64,000 nt of DNA from assembly GCA_021775995.1 (NCBI GenBank), contig JAJFGS010000013.1, positions 434,001 through 498,000 on the forward strand, in the 5' to 3' direction. Numbering within the stretch: position 1 is the first letter of the stretch; each line of letters begins with the position of its first letter. Below, in pieces: positions 17,884 through 28,356 of this stretch. The notes beneath the pieces are model-generated. The model saw nothing but the letters and a program-made list of their open reading frames with translations. It ran no database searches and was not told the DNA's origin. Made by a program: the position numbers and the translations under genes. Source of the stretch: Alphaproteobacteria bacterium (GTDB taxonomy: Bacteria; Pseudomonadota; Alphaproteobacteria; Micavibrionales; Micavibrionaceae).

Positions 17884-18681
17884 ATGAGCAGTCTTGAACA
17901 TTGTCCAGAAAACCCACCCTATATTGACCTTGATAGCTATAAGGACATGTCGGTTGGAGATATCTTACGCAAAACGCGTGAGAATTATGGGCAGAGTCTT
18001 GCCGAAGTTGAGGGTAATCTTCGTATTCGCTCGTCACAACTTGATGCACTTGAAAAGCTTCGTTTAGATAAATTACCAGGGCGCGTTTACGCCATTGGTT
18101 TTGTTCGTTCTTACTCAGAATATCTTGGTCTTGATGGTGACAAGATGGTGCATTTGTTTAAGGCACAGTCTGTTGGTAAGCGCAATAAACCCAATCTACA
18201 ATTCCCTGTTACTTACGATGAAAATAATGCGCCGAGTGTTGCTATTATTCTGATTTCACTTGTTGGGCTCGTATTGTTGATTTCTTATTGGGTCATGTAT
18301 AAGACGCCGACTAAATATGTTGAATCTATACCACCTGTTCCAGAAGTGTTGAAAAAGACAAGTGTTGGTTTGGTAAAATTTCCTAAAGAAAAACTTGAGG
18401 TGGTTAGATCGTCTAATAAGATGGAGCTTGTTATTACTCAAGATAGTTGGGTTGAAATTAAAAATGCTGAGGGTAAAAAATTAATTAGCCAGGTTTTGAA
18501 AACAGGCGATAAATATATTGTTCCTGATGAAAAGGGGATTTTATTAACAACGGGTAATGCAGGCGGGGTGACAGTATTTGTCGACGGGAAGAAAATCAAA
18601 GCGATTGGTAAATCATCTCAGGTTATGCGTGACGTGAAATTGATTCCAGAGAATTTCAGTAAAAATGCCGATAATGATTGA
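17884..18681 (+). CDS. RodZ-like helix-turn-helix and DUF4115 protein
   Basis: The ATG at 17884 is chosen over an upstream TTG at 17866, although neither has a strong Shine-Dalgarno. Residues 20-100 form a RodZ-type HTH (SVGDILRKTRENYGQSLAEV, LRIRSSQLDALE, YAIGFVRSYSEYLGLDGDKM). One membrane helix follows (VAIILISLVGLVLLISYWVM). The C-terminal DUF4115 domain has SWVEIKNAEGKKLISQVLKT and GNAGGVTVFVDGKKIKAIG. RodZ links MreB to the membrane in rod-shaped cells. Position directly upstream of ispG is the usual one in alphaproteobacteria. Confidence 0.85.
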   Translation: MSSLEHCPENPPYIDLDSYKDMSVGDILRKTRENYGQSLAEVEGNLRIRSSQLDALEKLRLDKLPGRVYAIGFVRSYSEYLGLDGDKMVHLFKAQSVGKRNKPNLQFPVTYDENNAPSVAIILISLVGLVLLISYWVMYKTPTKYVESIPPVPEVLKKTSVGLVKFPKEKLEVVRSSNKMELVITQDSWVEIKNAEGKKLISQVLKTGDKYIVPDEKGILLTTGNAGGVTVFVDGKKIKAIGKSSQVMRDVKLIPENFSKNADND

Positions 18682-18713
18682 AAAACGTCGCTAAAGCAGG
18701 CAAAACCTAGCCT

Positions 18714-19853
18714 ATGACCAGAGATCACAACAGTATTAGGCCTTGGCGGATGATTGAGCGGCGGAAAAGCCGTAAGATCTGGGTGGGTGATGTGCCTGTT
18801 GGTGGTGATGCGCCGATCACGGTGCAATCCATGACAAATACGTTGACGACGGATGTTAAGGCGACGATTGCTCAAATTCGTGAGTTGGAAGTAGCGGGGG
18901 CGGATATTGTCCGTGTTTCTTGTCCAGATGAGGAATCTAGTGCGGCGCTAAAACAAATTATCCCAGAAGTTACTGTGCCGATTGTTGCGGATATTCATTT
19001 TCATTATAAGCGCGGAATTGAAGCGGCACAAAATGGTGCGGCATGCTTACGGATTAATCCTGGTAATATTGGTAATGCAGAGCGGGTTAAAGAAGTTGTT
19101 CAAGCGGCGAAAGATAATAATTGTTCCATGCGTGTTGGTGTGAATGCGGGTTCGCTCGAAAAGGATTTGTTGGAAAAATATGGAGAGCCCTGTCCAGACG
19201 CAATGGTAGAAAGCGCGTTGCGCCATATTCAAATTTTAGAAGATCACGATTTTTTTAATTTTAAAATTTCTTGTAAAGCATCCGATGTTTTTATGGCGTG
19301 TGCGGCGTATCAACAATTGGCAGAGGCGTGTGATTATCCTCTTCATGTTGGAATTACCGAAGCAGGCGGTTTGCGTACGGGGACAATTAAATCATCAGTC
19401 GGTATGGGAAATCTTCTTTGGGCTGGTATTGGTGATACAATTCGGGTGTCCTTAAGTGCAGACCCTGTTGAAGAGATTAAAGCAGGATTTGATATTTTGA
19501 AGTCTCTTGGCTTGCGCCATCGTGGTGTGAATGTAATTTCTTGTCCCTCTTGTGCGCGCCAGCAATTTCAAGTGATTGATACCGTGCAAAGGTTAGAAGA
19601 ACGTTTAGTGCATATTACAACACCTATGACGCTGTCTATTATTGGTTGTGTTGTGAATGGTCCGGGAGAGGCGCTGATGACTGATATTGGTCTCACAGGT
19701 GGTGGACAGGATAATCATCAAATCTATGTTGGGGGTGAAAAGGCGCATCGTTTTCATGCTGGCGATCAAGACATTGTTGACCATATTGTCGAGATGGTTG
19801 AAGAAAAGGCCGAGCAGATTCAAAAACTTGAAAAGTTAGTTGCCGCAGAATAA
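18714..19853 (+). CDS. ispG: 4-hydroxy-3-methylbut-2-enyl diphosphate synthase (flavodoxin)
   Basis: The 379-residue enzyme begins after a short extension with [20 protein letters not shown]. Substrate-site segments [17 protein letters not shown] and [10 protein letters not shown] are visible. The Fe-S ligands lie in [12 protein letters not shown] and [13 protein letters not shown]. It makes HMBPP in the MEP isoprenoid pathway and needs a 4Fe-4S cluster, which the suf operon at 43-50 kb could supply. It lies 32 bp after the RodZ-like gene. A two-hairpin repeat element follows its stop. Confidence 0.95.
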   Translation: MTRDHNSIRPWRMIERRKSRKIWVGDVPVGGDAPITVQSMTNTLTTDVKATIAQIRELEVAGADIVRVSCPDEESSAALKQIIPEVTVPIVADIHFHYKRGIEAAQNGAACLRINPGNIGNAERVKEVVQAAKDNNCSMRVGVNAGSLEKDLLEKYGEPCPDAMVESALRHIQILEDHDFFNFKISCKASDVFMACAAYQQLAEACDYPLHVGITEAGGLRTGTIKSSVGMGNLLWAGIGDTIRVSLSADPVEEIKAGFDILKSLGLRHRGVNVISCPSCARQQFQVIDTVQRLEERLVHITTPMTLSIIGCVVNGPGEALMTDIGLTGGGQDNHQIYVGGEKAHRFHAGDQDIVDHIVEMVEEKAEQIQKLEKLVAAE

Positions 19854-19861
19854 ACCTCTTT

Positions 19862-19957
19862 CGTCATTCCCTGAGTTTTTACTTGTAAAAATTCTAGGGG
19901 AACCCATATTAGGGCTGTGGATCGCCCTAGAATTATTGCATAATTCAGGCGATGACA
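19862..19957. repeat. Two-hairpin palindromic repeat between ispG and prfA
   Basis: The outer ends are CGTCATTCCC and GGCGATGACA. The first hairpin runs from TCATTCCCTGAG to a diverged TCTAGGGGAACCC. The second is GATCGCCCTAGAATTA/TAATTCAGGCGATGA with a short loop. The stem sequence differs from the other copies in the window but the arrangement of ends is the same. It fills most of the 125-bp gap; no terminator U-run is seen. Confidence 0.6.
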
Positions 19958-19978
19958 ACTATAAAGTAGAAAGAAACC

Positions 19979-21043
19979 ATGTCACTTGTCGATAAATTGC
20001 AGACCATTAAACGCCGCCACGAGGAACTCGCCCAGCTTATGGGGGAGCCCGGTTTGGATGGTGCGCAAATGGTGAAATTATCAAAGGAATACGCAGACTT
20101 ATCGCCCGTTGTTGACACGGTAAATGCCTATGAAAATGCCTTAGCAGAAAAAGAAGGGTTGGCTGAAATGATGGCTGATCCTGAGATGAAGGCCATGGCA
20201 GAGGCCGATATGGTCCAATTGAATAAAACCATCCCTGATTTAGAGGATAAAATTAAACTCGCTCTTATTCCCAAAGATAGTGCCGATGAAAAAAATGCGA
20301 TTTTAGAAATTCGTGCAGGCACTGGTGGTGATGAAGCCGCTTTGTTCGTGGCAGATTTATTTACAATGTATAAAGGCTATGCTTCCAAACAAGGTTGGAA
20401 ATTAGAAGTTATGGAGACTTCGGAGAGCGATATTGGTGGCTATAAAGAGATTATTGCTGAAGTAACTGGGGCGAGTGTTTTCTCACGGTTGAAATTTGAA
20501 TCTGGTGTGCATCGTGTTCAGCGTGTACCGAAGACAGAAACGCAAGGTCGAGTGCACACGTCAGCAGCGACGGTGGCTGTTTTGCCAGAGGCTGAAGATG
20601 TCGATATTCAACTGAATGATAAAGATTTACGGATTGATACTTTCCGCTCACAAGGAGCAGGAGGTCAGCATGTGAACACAACAGATTCTGCAGTGCGTGT
20701 GACCCATATTCCAACAGGATTAGCCGTGGCCATTCAGGAGAATAAATCTCAGCATAAAAACAAAGACCGTGCGATGAGCCTTTTGAAATCAAGATTGTAT
20801 GACATGCAACGTCAAGAATTGGATGATGCACGAGCGGCGGATCGCAAAGGTCAAGTGGGCTCAGGGGATAGATCAGAGCGTATTCGAACTTATAATTATC
20901 CGCAAAGCCGTGTGTCAGACCATCGTGTTAATTTAACCAGCCATAATTTGGATGGAATTATGACGGGCGATGGACTGGATGAAGTTGTAGAAGCCCTGAT
21001 TGCGGATGATAATGCTTCTAAACTTGCTAATCTGGATGTTTAA
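19979..21043 (+). CDS. prfA: Peptide chain release factor 1
   Basis: A 354-residue class I release factor. Signatures are [20 protein letters not shown], the peptidyl-hydrolysis GGQ at residues 228-230 within [35 protein letters not shown] and the C-terminal [16 protein letters not shown]. It terminates translation at UAA/UAG. prmC, encoding the methyltransferase that modifies the GGQ glutamine, begins 12 bp downstream, so enzyme and substrate are made together. Confidence 0.96.
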   Translation: MSLVDKLQTIKRRHEELAQLMGEPGLDGAQMVKLSKEYADLSPVVDTVNAYENALAEKEGLAEMMADPEMKAMAEADMVQLNKTIPDLEDKIKLALIPKDSADEKNAILEIRAGTGGDEAALFVADLFTMYKGYASKQGWKLEVMETSESDIGGYKEIIAEVTGASVFSRLKFESGVHRVQRVPKTETQGRVHTSAATVAVLPEAEDVDIQLNDKDLRIDTFRSQGAGGQHVNTTDSAVRVTHIPTGLAVAIQENKSQHKNKDRAMSLLKSRLYDMQRQELDDARAADRKGQVGSGDRSERIRTYNYPQSRVSDHRVNLTSHNLDGIMTGDGLDEVVEALIADDNASKLANLDV

Positions 21044-21055
21044 AAAGCCGTTTTC

Positions 21056-21913
21056 ATGGAATTAGGCATAATTTATCAAGATATAAAAAACAAGTTTGCT
21101 GAATCAGGGATTAAACCACCTGATTTAGAGGTGAAAAGGCTTATACAGGCGGTGACTGGGCTGGAGAGTGCAGATTTTATCGCTCATCCTGATAAAAAAC
21201 TCTCTGAAGCAGATATAGAGCGCATCAATATCTATCTTGAACGGCGTTTAGCCGGAGAGCCTCTCTCTAGGATTTTAGGCGTGAAGGAGTTTTGGGGGCT
21301 TGAGTTTCACCTCAATGAACACACCCTCGATCCACGTTCTGATACAGAAACACTCATTGAGGCTGTTTTAAAGTGGGTAGGAGAGCGCAAAGAAGAACCG
21401 CTCAAGATTATCGACTTGGGAACAGGCACGGGCTGTATTCCTATCGCTTTGCTCTCGGAATTGCCCAATGCTACAGCTGTTGCTGTTGATATTAGTGTTG
21501 ATGCTCTCAAAATAGCTTCGAAAAATGCCGAAAAACACAAAATGAGCAGACGTATTCGTTTCCGCGAAAGTGACTGGTTTGATTGGCTGGAAGACGAAGA
21601 TTTCGATATTATAACCTCAAATCCGCCTTATATCCCCGAATCTGACATCGAAAATCTGCCTATAGAGGTAAAGAATCACGACCCTATTTTTGCTCTTGAT
21701 GGAGGAAATGACGGTCTAAATTGCTACAAAATAATTTTTTCCCAATTAAAAAATAAATTAAATGGCAAAAATAGGGCATTCCTCGAGATTGGATTCGGAC
21801 AGCTTTCAGACATAGAGCGACTCGTGGACGAATCTGGCCTTTTATTGTGCGACTCGGAGGCCGATATAGCAGGGATTCCAAGGGTTGTAGAAATATCCTG
21901 TGGGGATAAATAA
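21056..21913 (+). CDS. prmC: Release-factor glutamine methyltransferase
   Basis: The 285-residue protein has the HemK/PrmC N-terminal helical domain (about residues 1-75, ending RLAGEPLSRILGVKEFWGLE). The SAM domain has IIDLGTGTGCIPIALLSEL, and the glutamine-binding NPPY is at residues 189-192. FALDGGNDGLNCYKIIF and FLEIGFGQ near the C-terminus are also typical. It N5-methylates the GGQ glutamine of RF1 and RF2. It is coupled to prfA and followed by a 274-bp gap. Confidence 0.94.
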   Translation: MELGIIYQDIKNKFAESGIKPPDLEVKRLIQAVTGLESADFIAHPDKKLSEADIERINIYLERRLAGEPLSRILGVKEFWGLEFHLNEHTLDPRSDTETLIEAVLKWVGERKEEPLKIIDLGTGTGCIPIALLSELPNATAVAVDISVDALKIASKNAEKHKMSRRIRFRESDWFDWLEDEDFDIITSNPPYIPESDIENLPIEVKNHDPIFALDGGNDGLNCYKIIFSQLKNKLNGKNRAFLEIGFGQLSDIERLVDESGLLLCDSEADIAGIPRVVEISCGDK

Positions 21914-22187
21914 TTTTTTTTCTCCCTTGGCGGTTGCTAGGAAATCAGAAGCGGCGCTATTGTCTAGAAGTTCAAAACATAAATGCTGCTGGTGAACATA
22001 AGGTTCTTAAGAACTCGATATTTTACAAAAAGCATATGAAATGTTTGGCGACCGTACGTGAATCATGTACAGTTGTACGTGTGAATGATTCTGTGAGTAA
22101 CTAAAAAGATTCGGGAAAATAAAATTTAAAAAGAACACAGAACTTATAAATTAACGGGAATTACAAAAAAGAGAGCTTAGAAATCTA
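21914..22187 (+). other. Long leader of the DUF4167 gene with a hairpin; no protein gene seen
   Basis: The 274-bp gap contains a candidate promoter (TTGCTA, 17-18 bp, TATTGT, about 21943-21973). It also contains a hairpin at 22060-22091 with outer arms GAATCAT/ATGATTC and an inner GTAC/GTAC around AGTT. The heptamer GTACGTG occurs twice (22054 and 22075), so an alternative pairing is possible. A ribosome binding site GAGAG precedes the ATG at 22188. I recognise no known riboswitch or RNA family. Confidence 0.35.
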
Positions 22188-22604
22188 ATGAGAAACGCAA
22201 GCACCAATAGAAGGTCCAGAGGCCGCAATAACAATAATAATCGCGGTAAAGGCGGTAATAACCGAACTCAGGTCTATGATAGCAATGGTCCTGACGTTCG
22301 TATCCGTGGTACAGCACACCAAATATGTGAGAAATATGAAGCTTTGGCTAAAGATGCTAATTCTGCAGGGGATGCGGTGCTTGCTGAGAGCTATTTGCAA
22401 TATGCAGAGCATTATCAACGCATTATCTCGGATATGAATGCACAGCAGGCGCTGCGACAAGGTGATAATAATAAAGATGAAAATAAAAAAGTTGATGGAA
22501 ACACAAAAGATAATTCCAATGATGATTTATCGTTGCCTACCAGTATCTTAGGTGAAGGTGTTAAAGCTAATTCTCAGGCTGTACGTGCTTTAGAAGATGC
22601 TTAG
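22188..22604 (+). CDS. DUF4167 domain protein
   Basis: A 138-residue protein with a basic, Arg/Asn/Gly-rich N-terminus (NRRSRGRNNNNNRGKGGNNR). The conserved DUF4167 core follows: SNGPDVRIRGTAHQICEKYE, LAKDANSAGDAVLAESYLQY and AEHYQRIISDMN. The C-terminus is acidic and Asn-rich. The family is essentially alphaproteobacterial and usually lies downstream of prfA-prmC, as here. The RG-rich tail suggests RNA binding, but this is inference. A clear terminator follows. Confidence 0.85.
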   Translation: MRNASTNRRSRGRNNNNNRGKGGNNRTQVYDSNGPDVRIRGTAHQICEKYEALAKDANSAGDAVLAESYLQYAEHYQRIISDMNAQQALRQGDNNKDENKKVDGNTKDNSNDDLSLPTSILGEGVKANSQAVRALEDA

Positions 22605-22630
22605 TTAATTTTTATAATTTGATATTAATC

Positions 22631-22655
22631 AAGGCAGGATTTCCTGCCTTTTTTA
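22631..22655 (+). terminator. Rho-independent terminator after the DUF4167 gene
   Basis: Inverted repeat AAGGCAGGA/TCCTGCCTT with a 2-bp centre, followed by a T-run. It separates the prfA-prmC-DUF4167 group from clpB. Confidence 0.85.
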
Positions 22656-22739
22656 TTATCTTTTTTTAATTATTTGAAACCAATTTACTGTTATAATGTT
22701 TAGTTGCTACTAGCTTTAGGTTATTTAGGATATTAACTC

Positions 22740-25349
22740 ATGGATTTTGAAAAATTTACCGAAAAGTCGCGAACTTTCTTGCAGCATGCACAAACGCTTG
22801 CGACACGCTCAGATCATCAATCATTAGAGCCAGAGCACTTAGCGAAGGTGATGCTGGATGATGAAGATGGTATTATACAGCGCCTTATCCAGTCAGCAGG
22901 TGGAGATGATGTACGTCTCAAGAAAGATTTGGAGGCGGGCTTAGCAAAATTACCTGCCGTCACCGGATCAGGAGTGGGTCAACTTCGTATTTCAGGTGAT
23001 CTCTCAAAGATACTCGATAATGCATTGAATTTAGCAGAAAAATCGGGTGACAAGTTTGTGACAGCTGAACGTATTTTACAGGCCATGGGCATGGCAAAAT
23101 CTGCAGATATTGGCGGTATGTTTGAAAGTGCCAAAATTAAACCCGATGCCCTTAACCAATCAATTAATGATATGCGAAAAGGCCGGACGGCGGATACCGC
23201 ACAGGCAGAAGATAATTTTGATGCGCTAAAAAAATATGCACGAGATTTAACAGAAGCCGCCAGAGAGGGAAAATTAGACCCTATTATTGGTCGAGATGAA
23301 GAAATTCGTCGCACGATACAGATTTTATCACGCCGTACAAAAAATAACCCTGTTCTTATTGGTGAACCAGGCGTTGGTAAAACTGCGATTGTTGAAGGTT
23401 TGGCTTTACGTATTGTAAATGGCGATGTTCCTGAAAGTTTGAAGAATAAACGCCTGATGTCACTTGATTTAGGATCGTTGATTGCAGGGGCTAAATTTCG
23501 TGGTGAATTTGAAGAGAGGTTAAAAGCAGTTTTGGACGAAGTCACGAGTGCAGATGGTCAAATTATTCTGTTTTTAGATGAACTCCATACGTTGGTTGGA
23601 GCTGGTAAGGCTGAAGGATCTATGGATGCTTCCAATATGCTGAAGCCTGCTTTGGCGCGGGGTGAGTTGCACATGGTTGGTGCAACAACGCTAGAAGAAT
23701 ATCGAAAACATATTGAAAAAGATGCGGCTCTTGCACGGCGTTTTCAATCTGTGTTTACACCAGAGCCTACGGTTGAAGATACAATTTCAATTTTACGTGG
23801 CTTGAAAGAAAAATACGAAGCCCATCATGGGGTGCGTATTACTGATTCCGCTATTGTCAGTGCGGCAACATTATCAAATCGCTATATCACAGATAGGTTT
23901 TTGCCCGATAAGGCTATTGATTTAATTGATGAGGCCTCATCACGTCTACGTATGCAGGTGGATAGTAAGCCTGAAAAAATTGATGAACTGGATCGCCGTA
24001 TTGTGCAGTTAAAGATTGAACGTGAGGCGTTGTCGAAGGAAAAAGATACAGCTTCTAAGGAGCGTTTGAAATCTTTAGATAAAGAATTAAAGGGGCTGGA
24101 ATCTGAATCGGCCGATCTAACATCCAAGTGGCAATCTGAAAAAGATAAGTTGAACGCCGGTCAAAAAGTGACGGAACAGCTTGATAAGGCGCGTATTTCT
24201 CTTGAGCAAGCAGAGCGAGATAGTGACTGGGCTAAGGCCAGTGAATTAAAATATAGCCAAATTCCACAATTAGAAGAGCTTCTTGAAAAATCTTCTAAGG
24301 TGAGCACTGATCATATGATTGATGAAGAAGTGACCGAGGATGACATCGCTTACGTCGTTAGTAAATGGACAGGTATTCCCGTCGACAAGATGATGGAAGG
24401 GGAGCGTGATAAGCTGCTTAAAATGGAAGACAAGCTGGGTGATCGCGTTATTGGTCAAAATCAAGCTGTGGTTGCTGTGTCCAATGCGGTTCGTCGTTCA
24501 AGAGCGGGACTTCAATCGCCAAATCGTCCTATTGGGTCGTTCTTATTTTTAGGACCAACGGGAGTTGGAAAAACTGAATTAGCAAAAGCTTTGGCAGAGT
24601 TTTTATTTGATGATGATTCTGCGATGGTGCGAATAGATATGTCTGAATATATGGAGAAACATTCTGTTGCCCGTATGGTTGGTGCCCCACCTGGATATGT
24701 AGGATATGAAGAAGGGGGCGCTTTAACAGAAACTGTCCGACGCCGTCCTTATCAAGTTGTATTATTTGATGAAATTGAAAAGGCACATCCTGATGTATTT
24801 AATATATTGCTTCAGGTATTGGATGACGGTCGCCTGACTGATGGGCAGGGGCGTACTGTTGATTTTAGTAACACGGTTTTGATTATGACATCAAATTTAG
24901 GTTCGCAACACTTGGTGGAATTAAAAGATGGCGAAGATGTTGAAAAAGCAAGGGAGCCTGTTATGGAGGCGGTTCGAGCCTCGTTCCGTCCTGAATTTTT
25001 GAATAGATTAGATGAAATTCTTCTTTTCTCTCGTCTTGGTCGTGAACAGATGACTGGTATTGTTGATATTCAGATGAAGGAATTGCATAAAATTCTGTCT
25101 AATCGCCGTATTCAGTTGAATGTTGATGCAAAAGCCAAAAAATGGTTGGCTGATAAGGGGTACGATCCTGTTTATGGTGCCCGCCCGCTAAAACGTGTTA
25201 TACAGACAGAATTGCAAAATAAATTGGCAGAAATGTTGCTACAGGGACAGATTGTTGATGGTTCTCAGGTCGATGTGACTGAAAAGGGCGGTGCGCTTGA
25301 TTTTAAAATTCAATCCCCGAAGGTGAAGTCTATTAAACAGGCCGCATAG
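22740..25349 (+). CDS. clpB: ATP-dependent disaggregase ClpB
   Basis: The 869-residue AAA+ protein has the Clp N-domain (residues 1-145) and NBD1 with Walker A GEPGVGKT at 208-215. The long coiled-coil M-domain follows (about 400-520). NBD2 has Walker A GPTGVGKT at 605-612, Walker [17 protein letters not shown] and the C-terminal [15 protein letters not shown]. The full M-domain and the lack of a ClpP-binding tripeptide identify ClpB rather than ClpA or ClpC. It resolubilises aggregated proteins with DnaK. The 84 bp after the upstream terminator hold TTGAAA and TATAAT hexamers only 12 bp apart, so the promoter class (perhaps heat-shock) is unclear. Confidence 0.97.
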   Translation: MDFEKFTEKSRTFLQHAQTLATRSDHQSLEPEHLAKVMLDDEDGIIQRLIQSAGGDDVRLKKDLEAGLAKLPAVTGSGVGQLRISGDLSKILDNALNLAEKSGDKFVTAERILQAMGMAKSADIGGMFESAKIKPDALNQSINDMRKGRTADTAQAEDNFDALKKYARDLTEAAREGKLDPIIGRDEEIRRTIQILSRRTKNNPVLIGEPGVGKTAIVEGLALRIVNGDVPESLKNKRLMSLDLGSLIAGAKFRGEFEERLKAVLDEVTSADGQIILFLDELHTLVGAGKAEGSMDASNMLKPALARGELHMVGATTLEEYRKHIEKDAALARRFQSVFTPEPTVEDTISILRGLKEKYEAHHGVRITDSAIVSAATLSNRYITDRFLPDKAIDLIDEASSRLRMQVDSKPEKIDELDRRIVQLKIEREALSKEKDTASKERLKSLDKELKGLESESADLTSKWQSEKDKLNAGQKVTEQLDKARISLEQAERDSDWAKASELKYSQIPQLEELLEKSSKVSTDHMIDEEVTEDDIAYVVSKWTGIPVDKMMEGERDKLLKMEDKLGDRVIGQNQAVVAVSNAVRRSRAGLQSPNRPIGSFLFLGPTGVGKTELAKALAEFLFDDDSAMVRIDMSEYMEKHSVARMVGAPPGYVGYEEGGALTETVRRRPYQVVLFDEIEKAHPDVFNILLQVLDDGRLTDGQGRTVDFSNTVLIMTSNLGSQHLVELKDGEDVEKAREPVMEAVRASFRPEFLNRLDEILLFSRLGREQMTGIVDIQMKELHKILSNRRIQLNVDAKAKKWLADKGYDPVYGARPLKRVIQTELQNKLAEMLLQGQIVDGSQVDVTEKGGALDFKIQSPKVKSIKQAA

Positions 25350-25420
25350 ACAGCCAGTTCAACTTAAGGTATTTTAGTTATAGAATTAATTTCCATTCTT
25401 GCCTTTAACGGATTCTTATT

Positions 25421-26047
25421 ATGAAAAAAATTATTCTTTGTACTTTTGCTTGTTTGATTTTAGCTTCTTGCGCGTCAGTGGTGGATCATCAAACGGTGAA
25501 CATGACCGTGAAAACCCCAGGTGCTGAAAATGCAAAATGCTATTTAGAAAACCAAGATTATAAAAAAGTTGCGTATAGCAATGAGACAGTTGAAGTAATG
25601 AAATCTCCATATGATTTAGTTGTGAGATGTACGGCTCCTGGAAATAGAGAAAAAACTGTTTTGGTTAAGCGCGGGGTTAATGGTTGGATATTTGCCAATG
25701 TTGTTAATGGTTTTGTGCCAGGAACTACTTATGATTTGATGTCTCGCGGCGCTTATGATTATCCAGATACGGTTACAGTTGATTTTACTGGCGAAGCGAT
25801 AAAACCGTATCCTTTACCTGATTATATGGCGCAGGATTTAGCCAATCAAAATAATGGTAAAATTGAGTATATGGGTCCAGGAACAGTTGTCAGCGAAAAA
25901 AATAAATTGGATGGATCGCAAGAATTACAAAAGAAAGAAATTCTTTACAGTGATTTTCTAGGCTTTGATAGTTATGAACCAAGCGCACAAGGCAATACTA
26001 CCTCATTACCTGCCGTGTCCTATGACCCAACGGAAGAAGATAAATAG
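25421..26047 (+). CDS. Predicted lipoprotein of unknown function
   Basis: A 208-residue protein with a classical lipoprotein signal, MKKIILCTFACLILASC, lipidated at Cys17. The mature part begins with a compact beta-rich region resembling PEGA-like or surface lipoproteins (VNMTVKTPGAENAKCYLENQ, VRCTAPGNREKTVLVKRGVN, FVPGTTYDLMSRGAYDYPDT). A low-complexity C-terminal tail follows. Cysteines in KCYLE and VRCTA could form a disulfide. It lies 71 bp after clpB and is convergent with the NlpC/P60 gene. No defined function. Confidence 0.7.
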   Translation: MKKIILCTFACLILASCASVVDHQTVNMTVKTPGAENAKCYLENQDYKKVAYSNETVEVMKSPYDLVVRCTAPGNREKTVLVKRGVNGWIFANVVNGFVPGTTYDLMSRGAYDYPDTVTVDFTGEAIKPYPLPDYMAQDLANQNNGKIEYMGPGTVVSEKNKLDGSQELQKKEILYSDFLGFDSYEPSAQGNTTSLPAVSYDPTEEDK

Positions 26048-26049
26048 TT

Positions 26050-26808
26050 TTAAATTCGGGCGATGTGGGTGATGTCGTTATAGGCTTTTTCAATATCGCT
26101 TAGTTTTTCAATAACGGTCGCCATATGTCGCGCGGTAGCGTTTAAAACATAATCTTCATCCATCATAATTCCAACATGATCTTTAAAATAGACGATATCA
26201 TTTCTTTTGATATTTTCTTTTTTGATGGTTGTTCCAATTTTACCTTCTTGGTCACGGGCGTCACGAGGTGGACAAGGGTGCCCTAATGAACTGACGCATT
26301 GTTGTACCAAAGCAGAGCAATCAATGCCAAAGAAAGACCGTCCGCCATAAAGGTATGGTGTGCCTAAATATAAGGTTGCTGTTTGCGCCAAATCATCTGG
26401 CATTTTAAAATCTTTAATAGGGGTAATGTGGTCAGTAAAAATCCAATCACCATCTTCAAGTTGAGTAAAATCTCCATCAGTTTTGTCTAATGAGGTTAAT
26501 CTTGATAAAAAACTTAATGATATTGTCGGGCGTGATTTAAAGTTTGGTTCAGGATATATATGTGTTGATCTTACTTTTACAATAACGTTAGAGGCACTAG
26601 CATCTTGAACCAATTGATCACGCCCAACATAACCTTTGTAGCCATCTAAAACGCTATGACCATAAACATAAGCACCATGGGCTTCTTCAACCATAAATTC
26701 TTCACCATAAAGAAGTTGAGAATCTTTATTACTTATTATTGTAGGTTCAGTAGGTTCACCGAGGATATCAGCAGTTGGTGTAATAACGGTGAGACGCATT
26801 AAATTCAT
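26050..26808 (-). CDS. NlpC/P60 family peptidoglycan endopeptidase with SH3 domains
   Basis: The 252-residue protein has two N-terminal bacterial SH3-like regions (about 20-70 and 75-125), then an NlpC/P60 domain. The catalytic Cys164 is in FFGIDCSALVQQCV, the histidine in DIVYFKDHVGIMM, and a polar third residue is likely in VLNATARHM. The motif ATLYLGTPYLYGGRSFFGID is typical. Such enzymes cleave gamma-glutamyl-diaminopimelate bonds in murein stem peptides or recycled peptides. No signal peptide is visible, so cytoplasmic recycling is possible. It overlaps the upstream aminopeptidase gene by 4 bp, and this pairing recurs in alphaproteobacteria. Confidence 0.88.
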   Translation of the reverse strand: MNLMRLTVITPTADILGEPTEPTIISNKDSQLLYGEEFMVEEAHGAYVYGHSVLDGYKGYVGRDQLVQDASASNVIVKVRSTHIYPEPNFKSRPTISLSFLSRLTSLDKTDGDFTQLEDGDWIFTDHITPIKDFKMPDDLAQTATLYLGTPYLYGGRSFFGIDCSALVQQCVSSLGHPCPPRDARDQEGKIGTTIKKENIKRNDIVYFKDHVGIMMDEDYVLNATARHMATVIEKLSDIEKAYNDITHIARI

Positions 26809-28226
26809 GAATATTTATCCTTAATGAATTGTGCTATGGCACGCATGCCTGTGTCTGCGCCACCTTTAGGGCGTCCGGCCTTACCATTTTTTTCCCATGC
26901 AAAACAATCGAGGTGAATCCAGTCTGTTTTTGGTGTTATAAAACGCTGCAGGAAAAGAGCCGCTTCAATATGACCTGCGCGACCTGTACCTTCGTTTCGA
27001 ATATCCGAAATGTCCCCATCCAAATTTGAATTGTAACCATCCCATAGAGGGAATGGCCAAACAAAATCATCTTTTTCAACGCTTGAATGACGCAGTTCAT
27101 CTATATAATTATCATTATTAGAAAAGAAAGCGGGGATGTCGTAACCAACACCAACACGTGCGGCACCAGTCAGCGTTGCAAAGTCAATCAAGAGGTCTGG
27201 ATTCTCTTCGCAGGCATAGGTTAGAGCATCTGATAAAACCAAACGGCCTTCTGCATCCGTATCTTCAATTTCAACCGTTAAACCTTTACGTGTAGGTAGA
27301 ATATCTCCTGGTCGATATGAGTTACCGGCAACAGAATTTTCAGCAATAGGAAGAAGCACACGTAGTTGAATGGGTACATTTAACGCCATGAGCATCCAAG
27401 CAACACCAAGAGCATGTGCCGCACCGCCCATGTCTTTTTTCATGTCACGCATATATTGTCCAGGCTTTAAATTTAGTCCGCCAGTATCATAAATAATGCC
27501 TTTACCAACAATAGTGACTTTGGGGTGCGATGAGTCCCCCCATTTAATATCAACCAATTGAGGGCGGCGGGGGCTGGCTTTGCCAACATTATAAATCATG
27601 GGGAAGTTCTTTTTTATAAGATCATCATCATGAATGATTTTAATTTTGGCTTTATGGTGTTTGGCTACTTCTTTTGCAGCATTGGCAAGCTCGTCCGTGC
27701 CTAAATCATTAGGCGGCGTATTAACTAAGTTACGCAGTAAGCTAATAGCTTCAATGGTTGCGGTGACTTCTTTTTCATCAGCATTGGCAGGCCAAAGAAG
27801 AATAGGTGTGGCCGTATCATTTTTCTTGTATGGATCAAAGCGATAAGCGCCAAGTCCCCAGCCAATAGAAATTTTATTAGAAACACCTTCTTCATGTGTG
27901 CTGACTATCTCAAAGACATGTTCTTCAATAAATTCTTTTGAGTAATTGCTTTCAATATGTTGAACGATAGAAGCTGTATCAAGATAATAAGCAGGCTGGC
28001 TCAAGCCAAATATAATTTTTTCAAGTTTGCTGTATTTATCTAAAATTGCGACGGTTTGTAATGGCTCTGCCTTAAAAGAGTTTTGTGCAATTTGAATTTG
28101 TAGGCGTTCATCCTGTTTTTTTACCCAATTGGGAAAGTCAGATTTATCCAATAAAATTATTGAAATTTTTGGCTTTTTTGTGTTTTTGGTAAAAGGAGAA
28201 GGAAATTTGAAGATGAAATTTGTCAT
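26805..28226 (-). CDS. Leucyl aminopeptidase family protein (M17)
   Basis: A 473-residue M17 metallopeptidase. Metal and active-site segments are VTIVGKGIIYDTGGLNLKP, MKKDMGGAAHALGVAWMLMA and the signature EIEDTDAEGRLVLSDAL (family NTDAEGRL, with the first Asn replaced by Asp). LLIDFATLTGAARVGVG follows. It releases N-terminal residues from peptides using two divalent metals. Coupled to the NlpC/P60 gene by a 4-bp overlap, so a joint role in murein or peptide turnover is plausible. The N-terminal domain (residues 1-160) is divergent, as in PepB/alphaproteobacterial forms. Confidence 0.88.
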   Translation of the reverse strand: MTNFIFKFPSPFTKNTKKPKISIILLDKSDFPNWVKKQDERLQIQIAQNSFKAEPLQTVAILDKYSKLEKIIFGLSQPAYYLDTASIVQHIESNYSKEFIEEHVFEIVSTHEEGVSNKISIGWGLGAYRFDPYKKNDTATPILLWPANADEKEVTATIEAISLLRNLVNTPPNDLGTDELANAAKEVAKHHKAKIKIIHDDDLIKKNFPMIYNVGKASPRRPQLVDIKWGDSSHPKVTIVGKGIIYDTGGLNLKPGQYMRDMKKDMGGAAHALGVAWMLMALNVPIQLRVLLPIAENSVAGNSYRPGDILPTRKGLTVEIEDTDAEGRLVLSDALTYACEENPDLLIDFATLTGAARVGVGYDIPAFFSNNDNYIDELRHSSVEKDDFVWPFPLWDGYNSNLDGDISDIRNEGTGRAGHIEAALFLQRFITPKTDWIHLDCFAWEKNGKAGRPKGGADTGMRAIAQFIKDKYS

Positions 28227-28297
28227 CCAAATAAGATAGCTTGTATTTTAAAGTGTTTCTACAAATACCTGTTGAATTCCCCACGGTTTATAAAGCA

Positions 28298-28326
28298 TTG
28301 ACAATGCCATTTTACTTTATTACATA
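28298..28326 (+). promoter_or_regulatory. Candidate sigma70 promoter for the lipoprotein gene at 28357
   Basis: TTGACA (28298-28303), 17-bp spacer, TACATA (28321-28326), in the 130-bp divergent gap upstream of the ATG at 28357. Confidence 0.45.
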
Positions 28327-28356
28327 AAACATTTTACAAGTAACCAGTCAAAATTT

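Noticed and set aside
22674-22697. A standard sigma70 promoter for clpB from TTGAAA and TATAAT
   Set aside because: The hexamers are only 12 bp apart, too close for sigma70, and no clear heat-shock promoter could be assigned with confidence.
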